Below are positions 49,938 to 59,188 of a DNA stretch of 64,000 nucleotides, piece after piece. The stretch is from Microvirga soli. GTDB taxonomy: Bacteria > Pseudomonadota > Alphaproteobacteria > Rhizobiales > Beijerinckiaceae. The stretch is taken from contig NZ_JAERQE010000004.1 of NCBI RefSeq assembly GCF_016734765.1, positions 224,584 through 288,583 on the forward strand. The letters are read 5' to 3'. Position 1 is the first letter of the stretch, and every line of letters starts with the position of its first letter. The position numbers were made by a program, and so were the translations under genes. Under the pieces are notes generated by a model. It made no database searches. It saw only the letters and a program-made list of their open reading frames with translations, and was not told where the DNA came from.

Positions 49938-50726
49938 TCAGTGCAGGATCTGGGACAGGAAGAGCCTTGTGCGCTCGTGCTGCGGGTTCTTGAAGAACTC
50001 GTCGGGTGTGTTCATCTCGACGATCTGCCCGTAATCCATGAAGATCACCCGATCCGCCACCTGACGGGCAAAGCCCATTTCGTGCGTCACGCACAGCATG
50101 GTCATGCCCTCGTCGGCGAGCCCCACCATGGTGTCGAGCACCTCCTTGACCATTTCGGGATCGAGCGCCGAGGTCGGCTCGTCGAACAGCATGATCTTGG
50201 GGCTCATGCAGAGCGAGCGGGCAATGGCAACGCGCTGCTGCTGGCCGCCGGAGAGCTGGCCCGGATATTTGTTGGCCTGCTCCGGAATCTTGACCCGGGT
50301 CAGATAGTGCATGGCCACTTCCTCGGCCTCCTTCCGGGGCATCTTCTTCACCCAGATCGGCGCGAGGGTGCAGTTCTCCAGGATGGTCAGGTGCGGGAAG
50401 AGGTTGAAATGCTGGAACACCATGCCGACCTCCCGGCGCACCTCGTCGATGCGCTTGAGGTCGTCCAGCAACTCGACGCCATCGACGATGATGCGGCCCT
50501 TCTGATGCTCCTCCAGGCGGTTGATGCAGCGGATCATCGTGGACTTGCCTGAACCCGAGGGACCGCAGATCACGATGCGCTCGCCGCGCTTTACGTTCAG
50601 GTTGATGTCCCGCAGAACGTGGAACTCGCCATACCACTTGTGGACGTCGATCATCTCGATGGCAGGCTGAGCCTGCGGATCGATTGTAGCCGTGGGGATG
50701 TGCTGAGCAGACATTGTCGTTGCCAT
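49938..50726 (-). CDS. aapP: General L-amino acid ABC transporter, ATP-binding protein
   Basis: A 262-residue ATPase of the polar amino acid transporter family. Walker A is [10 protein letters not shown], the Q loop [12 protein letters not shown], the signature LSGGQQQR, and Walker [17 protein letters not shown]. It powers AapQ and AapM. It is the last gene of the aapJQMP operon, 6 bases after aapM. The start could also be the ATG four codons downstream. Confidence 0.93.
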   Translation of the reverse strand: MATTMSAQHIPTATIDPQAQPAIEMIDVHKWYGEFHVLRDINLNVKRGERIVICGPSGSGKSTMIRCINRLEEHQKGRIIVDGVELLDDLKRIDEVRREVGMVFQHFNLFPHLTILENCTLAPIWVKKMPRKEAEEVAMHYLTRVKIPEQANKYPGQLSGGQQQRVAIARSLCMSPKIMLFDEPTSALDPEMVKEVLDTMVGLADEGMTMLCVTHEMGFARQVADRVIFMDYGQIVEMNTPDEFFKNPQHERTRLFLSQILH

Positions 50727-50732
50727 GAGTGT

Positions 50733-52052
50733 TTACCGTTTCTGACCAGCCGCAAGGCGGCGCTCGACTCCGAGGGAATATCGCGACATGCCGAAGCAAA
50801 AGACAAAGTAGAACAGGGCTGCAAAAGCATAGCCCGTGAGACCGATAGTGGGCGCCGCCCAGGCCGGATCGATGCGGGATGCCTCGATGGTCTTGACCAG
50901 ATCGAAGATGCCCACGATGGCCACCAGCGAGGTGTCCTTGAACAGGCCGATGAAGGTGTTCACGATTCCGGGAATCACGATGCGCAGGGCCTGCGGCAGA
51001 ATGATGAGGGACATCATCTGCGGATAGTTGAGGCCAAGCGACATCGCACCCTCATACTGCCCCTTCGGCATGGCCTGGAGGCCGCCACGCACCACCTCGG
51101 CCATGTATGCAGAGGCGAAGAGCGCCGTGCCAATAAGCGGTCGCAGTAGACGGTCCACCGTCATGTCGCCCGGCAGGAAGAGCGGCAGCATGGTATTGGC
51201 CATGATCAGAACCGTGATCAGCGGCACGCCGCGCACGAACTCGATGAAAATCACCGAGGCCATCCGCACGATCGGCAGCTTCGAACGGCGCCCAAGAGCC
51301 AGCACGATGCCGAAGGGCAGCGAGACCACGATGCCCACTGTTGCGACTAGCAGGGTCACGAGGATTCCGCCCCACAGTGATGTAGGCACATGCGCGAGAC
51401 CGAAATCGAGATCGACCAGGGCCAGCGTAATGCCGATCACCGCCACGATGCCACCACCCAGGATGAGGGCTGGGCGCAGCGAAGCCTTTAGCAGAGCAGC
51501 CACGAAGGCGAAGAGCGCGATCACCAGCGCGCCGAAGATGGCGAATCCGAGCCAGAAGCGGCCGCTGAAATTCTCGTTGCCACCCGTCAGCAGGACATAG
51601 GAGACGACTGGGAACACCCAGAAGAAATAGACGGCTCCCAGATCCCGGCGCGGCGCCTTCAGCCACAGGAGCCACACGACGCCTACGGCCAGGAGGATGA
51701 AGAAGATATTCACCCGCCAGCGTTGCGAGATCGTGTAGGAGCCGTAGATGAAGTAGTTGATCTTGTCCCAGATGAAGGCCCAGCAGGCGCCGCTCTCGCT
51801 GCCGCCCGAATCGGCGCGGCAGGCGGCACGGTCGGTGCCGGTCCAGACCGCATCGATTACGAGAAACTTCATGAGCGGCGGGACGCTGACATACAGGAGG
51901 TAGAACACCACCAGGGTCAGGATCGTGTTGAAGGGGCCGGAAAAGAGATTCTCCCGAATCCAGGCGATGGGACCACGAGCCAGATTTGGAGGAGGCAGAG
52001 CCTCCACCTGCCTGGCGCGGACGAAATGGGGCATATCGACGGCGGTGCTCAT
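50733..52052 (-). CDS. aapM: General L-amino acid ABC transporter, permease AapM
   Basis: A 439-residue inner-membrane permease with about eight spans. The C-terminal third has the HisM-type fold with EAA loop (GGLQAMPKGQYEGAMSLGLNYPQMMSLIILPQALRI). The long N-terminal part with a soluble loop of cysteines (AACRADSGGSESGACW) is typical of AapM. It pairs with AapQ. GGAG lies 5 bases before the ATG; the gene begins 8 bases after aapQ. Confidence 0.93.
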   Translation of the reverse strand: MSTAVDMPHFVRARQVEALPPPNLARGPIAWIRENLFSGPFNTILTLVVFYLLYVSVPPLMKFLVIDAVWTGTDRAACRADSGGSESGACWAFIWDKINYFIYGSYTISQRWRVNIFFILLAVGVVWLLWLKAPRRDLGAVYFFWVFPVVSYVLLTGGNENFSGRFWLGFAIFGALVIALFAFVAALLKASLRPALILGGGIVAVIGITLALVDLDFGLAHVPTSLWGGILVTLLVATVGIVVSLPFGIVLALGRRSKLPIVRMASVIFIEFVRGVPLITVLIMANTMLPLFLPGDMTVDRLLRPLIGTALFASAYMAEVVRGGLQAMPKGQYEGAMSLGLNYPQMMSLIILPQALRIVIPGIVNTFIGLFKDTSLVAIVGIFDLVKTIEASRIDPAWAAPTIGLTGYAFAALFYFVFCFGMSRYSLGVERRLAAGQKR

Positions 52053-52060
52053 AAGATCTC

Positions 52061-53272
52061 CTACCGTTCGACGATCGCCACACGGCGGTTGTAGATGTTC
52101 ATGAAGAACGATGTCAGCAGGCTGATGGTCAGGTATACGCCCATGGTGATCACCACGACCTCGATGGCCTGGCCCGTCTGGTTGAGCACGGTTCCCATGA
52201 ACACCTGCACGAGATCCGGGTAGCCGATGGCGACCGCAAGCGACGAGTTCTTCGTCAGGTTCAGATACTGGCTCGTCAGCGGCGGGATGATGACGCGCAT
52301 GGCCTGCGGGATCACCACGAGGCGCAGGGTCTGGCCCGGCGTGAGGCCAAGCGAGCCCGCAGCCTCAGATTGCCCCTTAGACACCGCGAGTATGCCCGCA
52401 CGGACGACCTCAGCGATGAAGGCGGCCGTATAGGTGACCAGGCCGAGAAGCAGCGCCACGAATTCCGGCAGGATCTGCATGCCGCCGGTCAGGTTGAAGG
52501 TGCCCTTGCGCGGCAGCTCGAAGCCGATGGGGTTTGCGCCGACCAGAGCCAGGACGATCCAGGTGAGGATCGGCAGGCCGAAGACCAGAGCGAGCGTCAC
52601 CTTGCCGACAGGATACTGCCGGCCGGTCTGTTCCTGCTGCTTCCTTGCCCAGCGGCGATAAATGAAGGTGCCGATCAAGCCGAGAACGAGAACCCCGACG
52701 AGGATTCCGATGTTGGACGCCCAGAGGGGCTTTGCCATGAACAGGCCGCGGGAGTTCAGGTAGAATCCTGCGCCCATCTCAAGGGAGTTGCGCGGCTGCG
52801 GCAGGGTGCCGAGCACGGCGATGTACCAGAACAGCAACTGGACCAGCAGCGGGATGTTGCGCAGCACCTCCACATAGACCATGGCGACCTTGGCCACCAT
52901 CCAGTTCTTGGACAGGCGGGCGATGCCGACCAGGAACCCAAGAAGGGTCGTGAAGAAGACGCCGATGGCCGAGACAATCAGCGTGTTCAGAAGCCCGACG
53001 ATGAAGGCGTCGCCATAGGTGCTGCCTGCAGCACTGAACTGAATCAGGGTCTGGCTGATGTCGAAGCCGGCCGTGTTGTTGAGGAAGCCGAAGCCTGAAG
53101 CGATCTTGGCGCGCTGCAGGTTCTCGATGGCGTTCGTCGCGGCCACATAGAACAGGGCGATGATCGCAATAACGAGCACGACCTGATAAAAAGCTCCACG
53201 AACCTTGGGATCGTAGAGAACCGATTTCTTGGGGGGCGATGTCTGACTGACAGCGGTCTGCACTGAGTTCAT
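52061..53272 (-). CDS. aapQ: General L-amino acid ABC transporter, permease AapQ
   Basis: A 403-residue inner-membrane permease with about eight spans and the EAA motif (AGILAVSKGQSEAAGSLGLTPGQTLRLVVIPQAMRV). It has the large extra loop between the first and second half seen in AapQ. AGAGG touches the ATG, so a GTG three codons on may be the real start. It follows aapJ after 126 bases that contain a hairpin. Confidence 0.92.
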   Translation of the reverse strand: MNSVQTAVSQTSPPKKSVLYDPKVRGAFYQVVLVIAIIALFYVAATNAIENLQRAKIASGFGFLNNTAGFDISQTLIQFSAAGSTYGDAFIVGLLNTLIVSAIGVFFTTLLGFLVGIARLSKNWMVAKVAMVYVEVLRNIPLLVQLLFWYIAVLGTLPQPRNSLEMGAGFYLNSRGLFMAKPLWASNIGILVGVLVLGLIGTFIYRRWARKQQEQTGRQYPVGKVTLALVFGLPILTWIVLALVGANPIGFELPRKGTFNLTGGMQILPEFVALLLGLVTYTAAFIAEVVRAGILAVSKGQSEAAGSLGLTPGQTLRLVVIPQAMRVIIPPLTSQYLNLTKNSSLAVAIGYPDLVQVFMGTVLNQTGQAIEVVVITMGVYLTISLLTSFFMNIYNRRVAIVER

Positions 53273-53359
53273 CCTCTGGCGGCTCTCGATACCGGGCCGA
53301 CCTCCCCTGTTCGTGCCCGGGTCAAGCGGCTTTTTGTTCTTGTTCAGGTGTATTCTTGA

Positions 53360-53386
53360 AGGGCGCCCGGAAAATCCGGACGCCCT
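53360..53386 (-). terminator. Hairpin between aapJ and aapQ
   Basis: Stem AGGGCGTCCGG / CCGGGCGCCCT (minus strand, one G-U pair) with a 5-base loop and no T run. It likely stabilises or attenuates the aapJ transcript, giving more binding protein than permease. Confidence 0.55.
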
Positions 53387-53398
53387 GTTTTGGATCGC

Positions 53399-54418
53399 TT
53401 AGCGAACCGGGATGCCGTATTGCAGGCCGCCCTTGGTCCAGAGCGCGTTCTGGCCGCGCTTGATCTTCAGGCGCGAGCCCTCGCCGACGTTCTTTTCGAA
53501 CGACTCGCCGTAGTTGCCCACGTGCTTGATGATGCGAACGGCCCAGTCGTTGGTCAGGCCGACGGCCTCACCAAACTTGCCCTCGGTGCCGAGCAGGCGC
53601 TTGATCTCCGGGTTGTCGGAGGTCTTCATCTGGTCGACATTGGCCTTGGTCACGCCGAGCTCTTCAGCGTTCAGCATGGCGTTGTGGGTCCAGCGGACGA
53701 TGTCGCCCCAGTTGTTGTCGCCGTGGCGAACTGCCGGGCCAAGCGGCTCCTTCGAGATGATTTCGGGCAGAACGATATGATCGTCCGGAGCCGAAGCGCG
53801 CAGACGCTCGGCATACAGGCCCGAGGCGTCGGTGGTGAACGCGTCGCAGCGGCCGGCGTCATAGGCCTTGAAGGTCTCGTCCGAGGTCGCGAAGGCCACC
53901 ACTTCGTACTTCATGTTGTTGGCACGGAAGTAGTCGGCGAGGTTCAGCTCGGTCGTGGTGCCCTGCTGGGTGCAGATCGAAGCGCCGTTCAGCTCCTTGG
54001 CGGAGGAAACGCCGAGCTTCTTGCGGACCATGAAACCCTGGCCGTCGAAGTAGTTGATGACCGGGAAATCGAGGCCGAGCTGCGTGTCGCGCGACATGGT
54101 CGCGGTCGAGTTGCGGGACAGCACGTCCACTTCACCCGACTGAAGCGCCGTGAAGCGATCCTTGGCGGCGAGCGGAATGTAGCGGACCTTGGTCGGATCG
54201 TCGAAGATCGCGGCCGCGATGGCGCGGCACAGATCGACGTCGAGGCCCGTCCAGCCGCCCTGGGCGTCCGGCTGGCCGAAACCGGCAAGACCCGTGTTCG
54301 AGCCGCAGGTCAGGAAGCCCTTCTGCTTCACGCTGTTGAGCGTTGCCTGGGCCGATGCGCCCGTGGCGAACAGGCTGGCCGTCAGGCCGAAGGCAATCGA
54401 TACGAGAGCCTTTTTCAT
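53399..54418 (-). CDS. aapJ: General L-amino acid ABC transporter, binding protein AapJ
   Basis: A 339-residue periplasmic solute-binding protein. A signal peptide (MKKALVSIAFGLTASLFATGASA) precedes TLNSVKQKGFLTCGSNTGLAGFGQPD and GWTGLDVDLCRAIAAAIF, which are typical AapJ features. It captures a broad range of L-amino acids for AapQMP. The ATG at 54418 has GGAGA about 9 bases upstream. It is the first gene of the operon; metC is divergent, as often seen in rhizobia. The 229 bases between them hold both promoters. Confidence 0.94.
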   Translation of the reverse strand: MKKALVSIAFGLTASLFATGASAQATLNSVKQKGFLTCGSNTGLAGFGQPDAQGGWTGLDVDLCRAIAAAIFDDPTKVRYIPLAAKDRFTALQSGEVDVLSRNSTATMSRDTQLGLDFPVINYFDGQGFMVRKKLGVSSAKELNGASICTQQGTTTELNLADYFRANNMKYEVVAFATSDETFKAYDAGRCDAFTTDASGLYAERLRASAPDDHIVLPEIISKEPLGPAVRHGDNNWGDIVRWTHNAMLNAEELGVTKANVDQMKTSDNPEIKRLLGTEGKFGEAVGLTNDWAVRIIKHVGNYGESFEKNVGEGSRLKIKRGQNALWTKGGLQYGIPVR

Positions 54419-54647
54419 GTTTATATGTTCTCCCAATAGTTCCACATGACTCGACGGACCTGGTTGTACCCCCCAGCCGAGCCCCGGTTAGACCGTTCCA
54501 CGCCGCCTCGGTCGAGACGGCATCGCAATCCATCAAATTCAATGATTGATCACTGGTCAAGTCTTGATGGGAGGCAATTCGTGGCTGACTTGACGGCAGA
54601 GGCTGCCCGGTCTCAGATCACGGCCCCCTCAGCAAGCCCTTGAAGCA

Positions 54648-55832
54648 ATGTCAAAACTCCCCCCAAAGCCTGAAAACGTCTCGGAACGCACCCGCCTTGT
54701 CCATGCCGGACGGGAGCCCTTCGAGCAGCACGGATTCGTGAATACGCCGATTTATCGCGGGTCCACAGTCCTCTACCCCACCACCGACGACCTGCTGCAC
54801 CGGCGCGGGCGGTATTCCTATGGCACGAAAGGGACTCCGACCACCAATTCCCTCGAAATCGCCTGGACCGAACTGACCGGGGCCGCAGGTACGGTGCTGG
54901 CGCCCTCGGGTCTCGCGGCTGTCACCGTCGCCCTCATGTCGTGCCTCAAGGCCGGCGACCATCTGCTGATGACGGATTCGGTCTATCTGCCGACCCGGCA
55001 TTTCTGCAACGGCATCCTCAAAAAATTTGGTGTGGAAACCACCTATTACGACCCGTTGATCGGCGCCGGAATCGAGGCTTTGCTCCGTCCGAACACGACG
55101 GCTGTGTTCACGGAGGCTCCGGGATCGCAGTCGTTCGAGATGCAGGACATCCCGGCCATCGCCGAGGTGGCGCACCGTCATGGGGCCGTGGTCCTCATGG
55201 ATAACACCTGGGCGACCCCCCTGCTCTTCCCGCCCCATGAGCGCGGCGTGGACATCGCCATCGAGGCCGGCACGAAATATCTCAGCGGCGGATCGGACCT
55301 GCTGCTCGGCCTGGTTTCGGCCAACGAGCGCTGCTTCAAGGCCCTTCGCGACGCCTATGATGCCTTCGCCATGTGCCCGGGACCCGAGGACGTTTTCCTT
55401 GGGTTAAGGGGCCTGCGCACCATGGCGCTGCGCCTGCGCGAGCACGAGAAGCAAGCTCTGGAGATGGCCCGCTGGCTCGAAGCTCGTCCCGAGGTGGCAC
55501 GGGTGCTCCACCCGGCGCTCGAGAGCTATCATGGCCACGAGATCTGGAAGCGGGACTTCAAGGGTTCTTCAGGCCTGTTCTCGATCATCCTCAAGCCCTG
55601 CTCGGACCGGGCGCTCGCCGCCATGCTCGACGGCCTCGCCCTCTTCGGCATGGGCTATTCCTGGGGCGGGTTCGAGAGCCTCGTGATTCCCTTCAACTGC
55701 GCCAGCTACCGCACGGCCACCCGTTGGGAGCCCGGCGGCCACTCACTTCGCTTCCACATCGGGCTCGAAGACCTGGAGGATCTGAAGCGGGATCTCGATG
55801 CGGGCTTTACCCGCCTGCGCGAGACGGACTGA
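54648..55832 (+). CDS. metC: Cystathionine beta-lyase
   Basis: A 394-residue PLP enzyme splitting cystathionine into homocysteine, ammonia and pyruvate on the way to methionine. Family marks: RLVHAGREPFEQHGFVNTPI, YSYGTKGTPTTNSLEIAW, the PLP lysine in EAGTKYLSGGSDLLLG, and GYSWGGFESLVIPF near the C-terminus, the last being typical of MetC. Divergent from aapJ, a standard arrangement in rhizobia. No strong ribosome-binding site is visible before the ATG. Confidence 0.93.
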   Translation: MSKLPPKPENVSERTRLVHAGREPFEQHGFVNTPIYRGSTVLYPTTDDLLHRRGRYSYGTKGTPTTNSLEIAWTELTGAAGTVLAPSGLAAVTVALMSCLKAGDHLLMTDSVYLPTRHFCNGILKKFGVETTYYDPLIGAGIEALLRPNTTAVFTEAPGSQSFEMQDIPAIAEVAHRHGAVVLMDNTWATPLLFPPHERGVDIAIEAGTKYLSGGSDLLLGLVSANERCFKALRDAYDAFAMCPGPEDVFLGLRGLRTMALRLREHEKQALEMARWLEARPEVARVLHPALESYHGHEIWKRDFKGSSGLFSIILKPCSDRALAAMLDGLALFGMGYSWGGFESLVIPFNCASYRTATRWEPGGHSLRFHIGLEDLEDLKRDLDAGFTRLRETD

Positions 55833-55876
55833 TTGTCAAAGGTCGAGGATGGCAGATGCCGGCGCGGTGGAACCCG

Positions 55877-56218
55877 TCACGTCGGCATTTCGGCCTCGAC
55901 CTTGCGCCGCTTGTCCTTGGCGATCAGCATCAGGTTGCGGATGTAGATGAAGATCGACAGTGTCTGGGGTAGGATGATGACGATGTCGCGTCGGGCAAAG
56001 CCGTAGACCATCGTCATCAGTCCGCCGGCGATGGACAGGAACCAGAACCCCATCGGGATCACGCTCTTCTCCGCCTTCTCGCTCGCGATCCACTGGACGA
56101 TGAAGCGCGCGCCGAAGACGAGCTGGGCCAGAACCCCGAAGGCGGCCCAGAGATCGAAGCGGGCGACGAGGACGTCGTAGAAATAGAGCCCCAGGTCGTG
56201 GGACAGGCGCATCAGCAT
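55877..56218 (-). CDS. Lipid A biosynthesis N-terminal domain (LAB_N) membrane protein
   Basis: A 113-residue protein with three hydrophobic segments and the LAB_N pattern (FGARFIVQWIASEKAEKSVIPMGFWFLSI). Such proteins occur with polyprenyl-phosphate glycosyltransferases and are thought to help move or modify lipid-linked sugars. It begins 13 bases after the GT2 gene and is the last of a three-gene operon. Confidence 0.85.
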   Translation of the reverse strand: MLMRLSHDLGLYFYDVLVARFDLWAAFGVLAQLVFGARFIVQWIASEKAEKSVIPMGFWFLSIAGGLMTMVYGFARRDIVIILPQTLSIFIYIRNLMLIAKDKRRKVEAEMPT

Positions 56219-56231
56219 CAGACGGTTTCCA

Positions 56232-56966
56232 TCAGACGATTTCTTGGGCAGCGGGAACGCGGCGGCGGCGGCGGATCAACCACCAGACCCCGGCCAAGTC
56301 AAGGATGCCCACCCACAGGCGATCGAACATCCCGTAGTTCGAGCGCCCCGCATGGCGGGGCCGGTCGACCACGTCAACGTGGGCGATCTGATACCCTTCG
56401 CGCTTGATGAGCGCCGGCATGAAACGGTGCAGGGCGTCGAAATATGGCAGGCGCAGGTAGACGTCACGCCGGAAGGCCTTGAGCCCGCAGCCCGTATCGC
56501 GCGTGCCGTCTTTCAGAATGCGTCCCCGGACGCCGTTGGCGATGCGGGACTGCCACTTCTTATAGCTGCCGTCCTTGCGCCCGACCCGCTGCCCGGCCAC
56601 CAATGCAACCGCTGGATCCTCGAGAGCCGCGACGAGCTGGGGGATGAAGGCCGGATCGTTCTGCCCGTCCCCGTCCAGGGTGATCACCACCGGCGCACGG
56701 GCGGCATGAACCCCGGTCCGGACGGCTGCGCTCTGGCCGCAGCTTGCCTCGTGGCGCATGAGGCGCAGCCATGGCCGCGTCGTGCGAGCGCTCAGGACCT
56801 TCTGTCCGGTGTCGTCGGTCGAGCCGTCGTCCACATAGATCACCTCGAAGGGTGCAAGCGCGGCGCAGGCGCGTTCGATCTCCTCCACCAGGGGGAGGAT
56901 GTTGAGCGCCTCGTTCTTGACGGGCACCACGACGCTGATGCGCGGGCTTGTGGGAAGGTCGGTCAT
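56232..56966 (-). CDS. Family 2 glycosyltransferase, polyprenyl-phosphate sugar transferase type
   Basis: A 244-residue GT2 enzyme of the DPM1/ArnC type. It starts ISVVVPVKNEALNILPLVEEIE, with YVDDGSTDDT, the metal site LDGDGQNDPAFI, KDGSYKKW...RDTGCGLKAFRRDVYLRLP, and a C-terminal hydrophobic segment. It would charge undecaprenyl phosphate with a sugar for the next enzyme. The start at 56966 matches the family; the frame upstream overlaps the ArnT-like gene. Its start is 7 bases after that gene's stop. Confidence 0.9.
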   Translation of the reverse strand: MTDLPTSPRISVVVPVKNEALNILPLVEEIERACAALAPFEVIYVDDGSTDDTGQKVLSARTTRPWLRLMRHEASCGQSAAVRTGVHAARAPVVITLDGDGQNDPAFIPQLVAALEDPAVALVAGQRVGRKDGSYKKWQSRIANGVRGRILKDGTRDTGCGLKAFRRDVYLRLPYFDALHRFMPALIKREGYQIAHVDVVDRPRHAGRSNYGMFDRLWVGILDLAGVWWLIRRRRRVPAAQEIV

Positions 56967-56973
56967 CCGTACT

Positions 56974-58683
56974 TTAGAATCCGGTCGCATAGGCCGCGAT
57001 ATCGACCCGCTTTCCGCTGTTGATATTGAATCCCTGAACTCTGGTCGAGAGCACAGGCTTCTGCCGCAGACGCTCGTTCTCCGCCCGGAACTCACCCTCG
57101 AAGCGGTTGTCCACAAAGACGACCCGGCACCCGCCCTGGCGCAGGAACCGGGAGGCCTCGGCTCCGCTGTCGAGCATGTCGAGATTCGTGCCAGTCAGAA
57201 ACACCAGGCTGGGCTCGCGATAGCCGAGAGTTGCGACCTGCGGGTTGCCGCAGGGCACGTTACGGGCGACCTCGGCGAGGCGATCCGAAATCTTCAGAGA
57301 CCGCAGGTCGAGCTGAGCAAAACCGAACACGCCAACAGCGAGGAAGGCCGAGGACAGGAAGCCGGCCCAAAGGGTCGGCACCATCCGTTTCTTAACGAAC
57401 AGCCACCAAGCCCAGAGGGCCAGGAGCGACGACACGACGAGCGCCGGCAGCGCCCGGAAGGGCGGCAGCCCATCGAAGGACCAAGCCACCACCGAAAGGC
57501 CGACGGCAAGGCCAACCGGAATGAACGGGATCAGCACCGTTGCCAGTTTCGCGGCCGGTCGGTGCGGACCGACGAAATGCCGGGCGATGGCCATTACCGT
57601 GATGATGGCCACAGCGGGAAACAGAGGCATCGTATAATGCGGCAGCTTCGTCGGAACCGCCTCGAAGACGATCCAGGACGGTACGATCCAGGCGAGGGCG
57701 AAGGCTATCGGCTCTTCCCGACGGTGGATCCAGGCGAAGGGCACCGCGATGGCGGCCAGGATAGCGCCGGGCCAGAAGGTCGCGAAGAAGGACAGCAGAT
57801 AGAAGCCCGGTGGAGCCCAATGATACTTCTGGGCCGTGCCAACCTTGCCAAGCATGTCCTTGCCGACGGAGGCGGCGAAGAACTCGCCGCCGCTCTTGAT
57901 GGCGATGGCGACGAACCACGGCAGCACGATAGCAAGAGTGAAGAGAAGGCCAAGCCCGGGTCTCAGCGTCAGCAGCCAGCGGGCGGAGCGCTCCTTGTAG
58001 GAGAGAACCGCAGCCGCGAGACCGGCGAACATGAGGACGAGAGGACCCTTGATCAGAATGCCTAAGGCAAAGCCGGTCCAGAAGATCAGCAGAGCCCGCC
58101 GGGGCAGGACGCCCGCCCCTCGGCTCAAATAGGCGCGGGCGAGGCCGCCCATCACGGCCACCGAGCAGGCAGTCAGCATCGCATCCGTCTTGGCGAGGCG
58201 CGCCTCGACCATGAGGATGATGCAGGTCGCCATCAGGGCGGCTGTCAGGAAGGCCCCTCGCCTCCCGAAGAATGCCAGGGCTGCCCAATAGGTCAGCAGG
58301 ACCGTGGCAATAGCTCCGAATAAGGATGGGATCCGGTAGAGCGCGATGGTGGTCCGGGCCTCCGGTATGCCCAGAGCCTCGCCGATGGCGACGCTGGCGC
58401 TCTGCAGCCAGTAGATGCCCACCGGCTTCTTGTGCCGGGCCTCGTCTTGGAAACGGATGTCGACGAAGTCGCCCGTCTCCAGCATCTGCTTGGAGGCCTG
58501 GGCATAGCGCGGCTCATCCCGGTCCATGGGCTGAAGCGAGGTGAAGCCCGGCAGGAAGCAGGCGAGCGACAGCAGCACGAGCACGGCGCAGAGCCGCGCA
58601 TGGCTCCGCTCAACGACGCTTGTCACCTGGGTCACGGAGAAGTGGCGCCAGGACATCCGCTGCTGGGGGACAGAACCGTCCAT
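56974..58683 (-). CDS. ArnT-like membrane glycosyltransferase (GT83 / PMT family)
   Basis: A 569-residue integral membrane enzyme with about twelve spans. Marks: PMDRDEPRYAQASKQMLETGDF (catalytic acid region), RFQDEARHKKPVGIYWLQSAS and FGRRGAFLTAALMATCIILMVEARLAKTDAMLT, close to ArnT, which moves a sugar from a polyprenyl carrier to lipid A. The C-terminal 100 residues are periplasmic. With the GT2 and LAB_N genes it forms a lipid A or envelope glycan modification set; the sugar cannot be deduced. The ATG at 58683 has GGAG 6 bases upstream. Confidence 0.88.
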   Translation of the reverse strand: MDGSVPQQRMSWRHFSVTQVTSVVERSHARLCAVLVLLSLACFLPGFTSLQPMDRDEPRYAQASKQMLETGDFVDIRFQDEARHKKPVGIYWLQSASVAIGEALGIPEARTTIALYRIPSLFGAIATVLLTYWAALAFFGRRGAFLTAALMATCIILMVEARLAKTDAMLTACSVAVMGGLARAYLSRGAGVLPRRALLIFWTGFALGILIKGPLVLMFAGLAAAVLSYKERSARWLLTLRPGLGLLFTLAIVLPWFVAIAIKSGGEFFAASVGKDMLGKVGTAQKYHWAPPGFYLLSFFATFWPGAILAAIAVPFAWIHRREEPIAFALAWIVPSWIVFEAVPTKLPHYTMPLFPAVAIITVMAIARHFVGPHRPAAKLATVLIPFIPVGLAVGLSVVAWSFDGLPPFRALPALVVSSLLALWAWWLFVKKRMVPTLWAGFLSSAFLAVGVFGFAQLDLRSLKISDRLAEVARNVPCGNPQVATLGYREPSLVFLTGTNLDMLDSGAEASRFLRQGGCRVVFVDNRFEGEFRAENERLRQKPVLSTRVQGFNINSGKRVDIAAYATGF

Positions 58684-58878
58684 CAATCACTCCGGGGGCG
58701 GGAAAGCCCACGCACCAGCAAGGGATTCCCTTGGGCGCGGGCCGTCAAGCCGCGTGATGTCCCCCAATCCCGCCGGGAAGTCAAATTGACGGAAGGTAGC
58801 GGCCTGCCCTGTTCACGGAACACGCGCACGCGAGCGGACATTGCCTGGACAGTCAGGCTCGACCCAGGAGATGTCGCC

Positions 58879-59172
58879 ATGAACAAGTCTGCCCGCTGGT
58901 GCGCCATCGCCCTTATGGTGCTGCCGGCCCATCCGGCCACGGCTCTCGACCGGCCGGTCGTCTGGCGGGACGAGGATACCGGCTGCGCCTATCTGCTCAC
59001 CCCGCAGGGAGGCATCACGCCCCGGCACCGCCGGGACGGGACCCTCGACTGCCCGGACGTGGCGGCCGGCACGGGGGTCGTCGAGAACATGGGCCGTGAC
59101 ATCGCGCGGGGCTTGGATGCCTTGCAGCGCGAGGTCGAGCGCCTGCGCGAGCGCTACAACAATCGCCCTTGA
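58879..59172 (+). CDS. Small periplasmic protein with C-terminal coiled coil
   Basis: A 97-residue exported protein. A signal peptide (ARWCAIALMVLPAHPATA) is followed by VVWRDEDTGCAYLLTPQGGITPRHRRDG, two cysteines (GCAYL and LDCPD) that could form a disulfide, and a charged C-terminal helix (ALQREVERLRERY). AGGAG is 8 bases before the ATG. It precedes rtcB by 16 bases on the same strand, so they may share a transcript. Upstream (58817-58842) is an imperfect EcfG-like box (GGAAC, 17 bases, CATT), not claimed as a promoter. Function unknown. Confidence 0.65.
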   Translation: MNKSARWCAIALMVLPAHPATALDRPVVWRDEDTGCAYLLTPQGGITPRHRRDGTLDCPDVAAGTGVVENMGRDIARGLDALQREVERLRERYNNRP

Positions 59173-59188
59173 GCTGAAGGAGACACCT

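Noticed and set aside
56899..58065. 388-codon open frame opposite the ArnT-like gene
   Set aside because: Antisense shadow of a membrane protein gene, giving an unnaturally charged product.
58817..58842. Possible EcfG promoter before the small periplasmic protein
   Set aside because: GGAAC is followed after 17 bases by CATT, lacking the conserved GTT of the -10 element.
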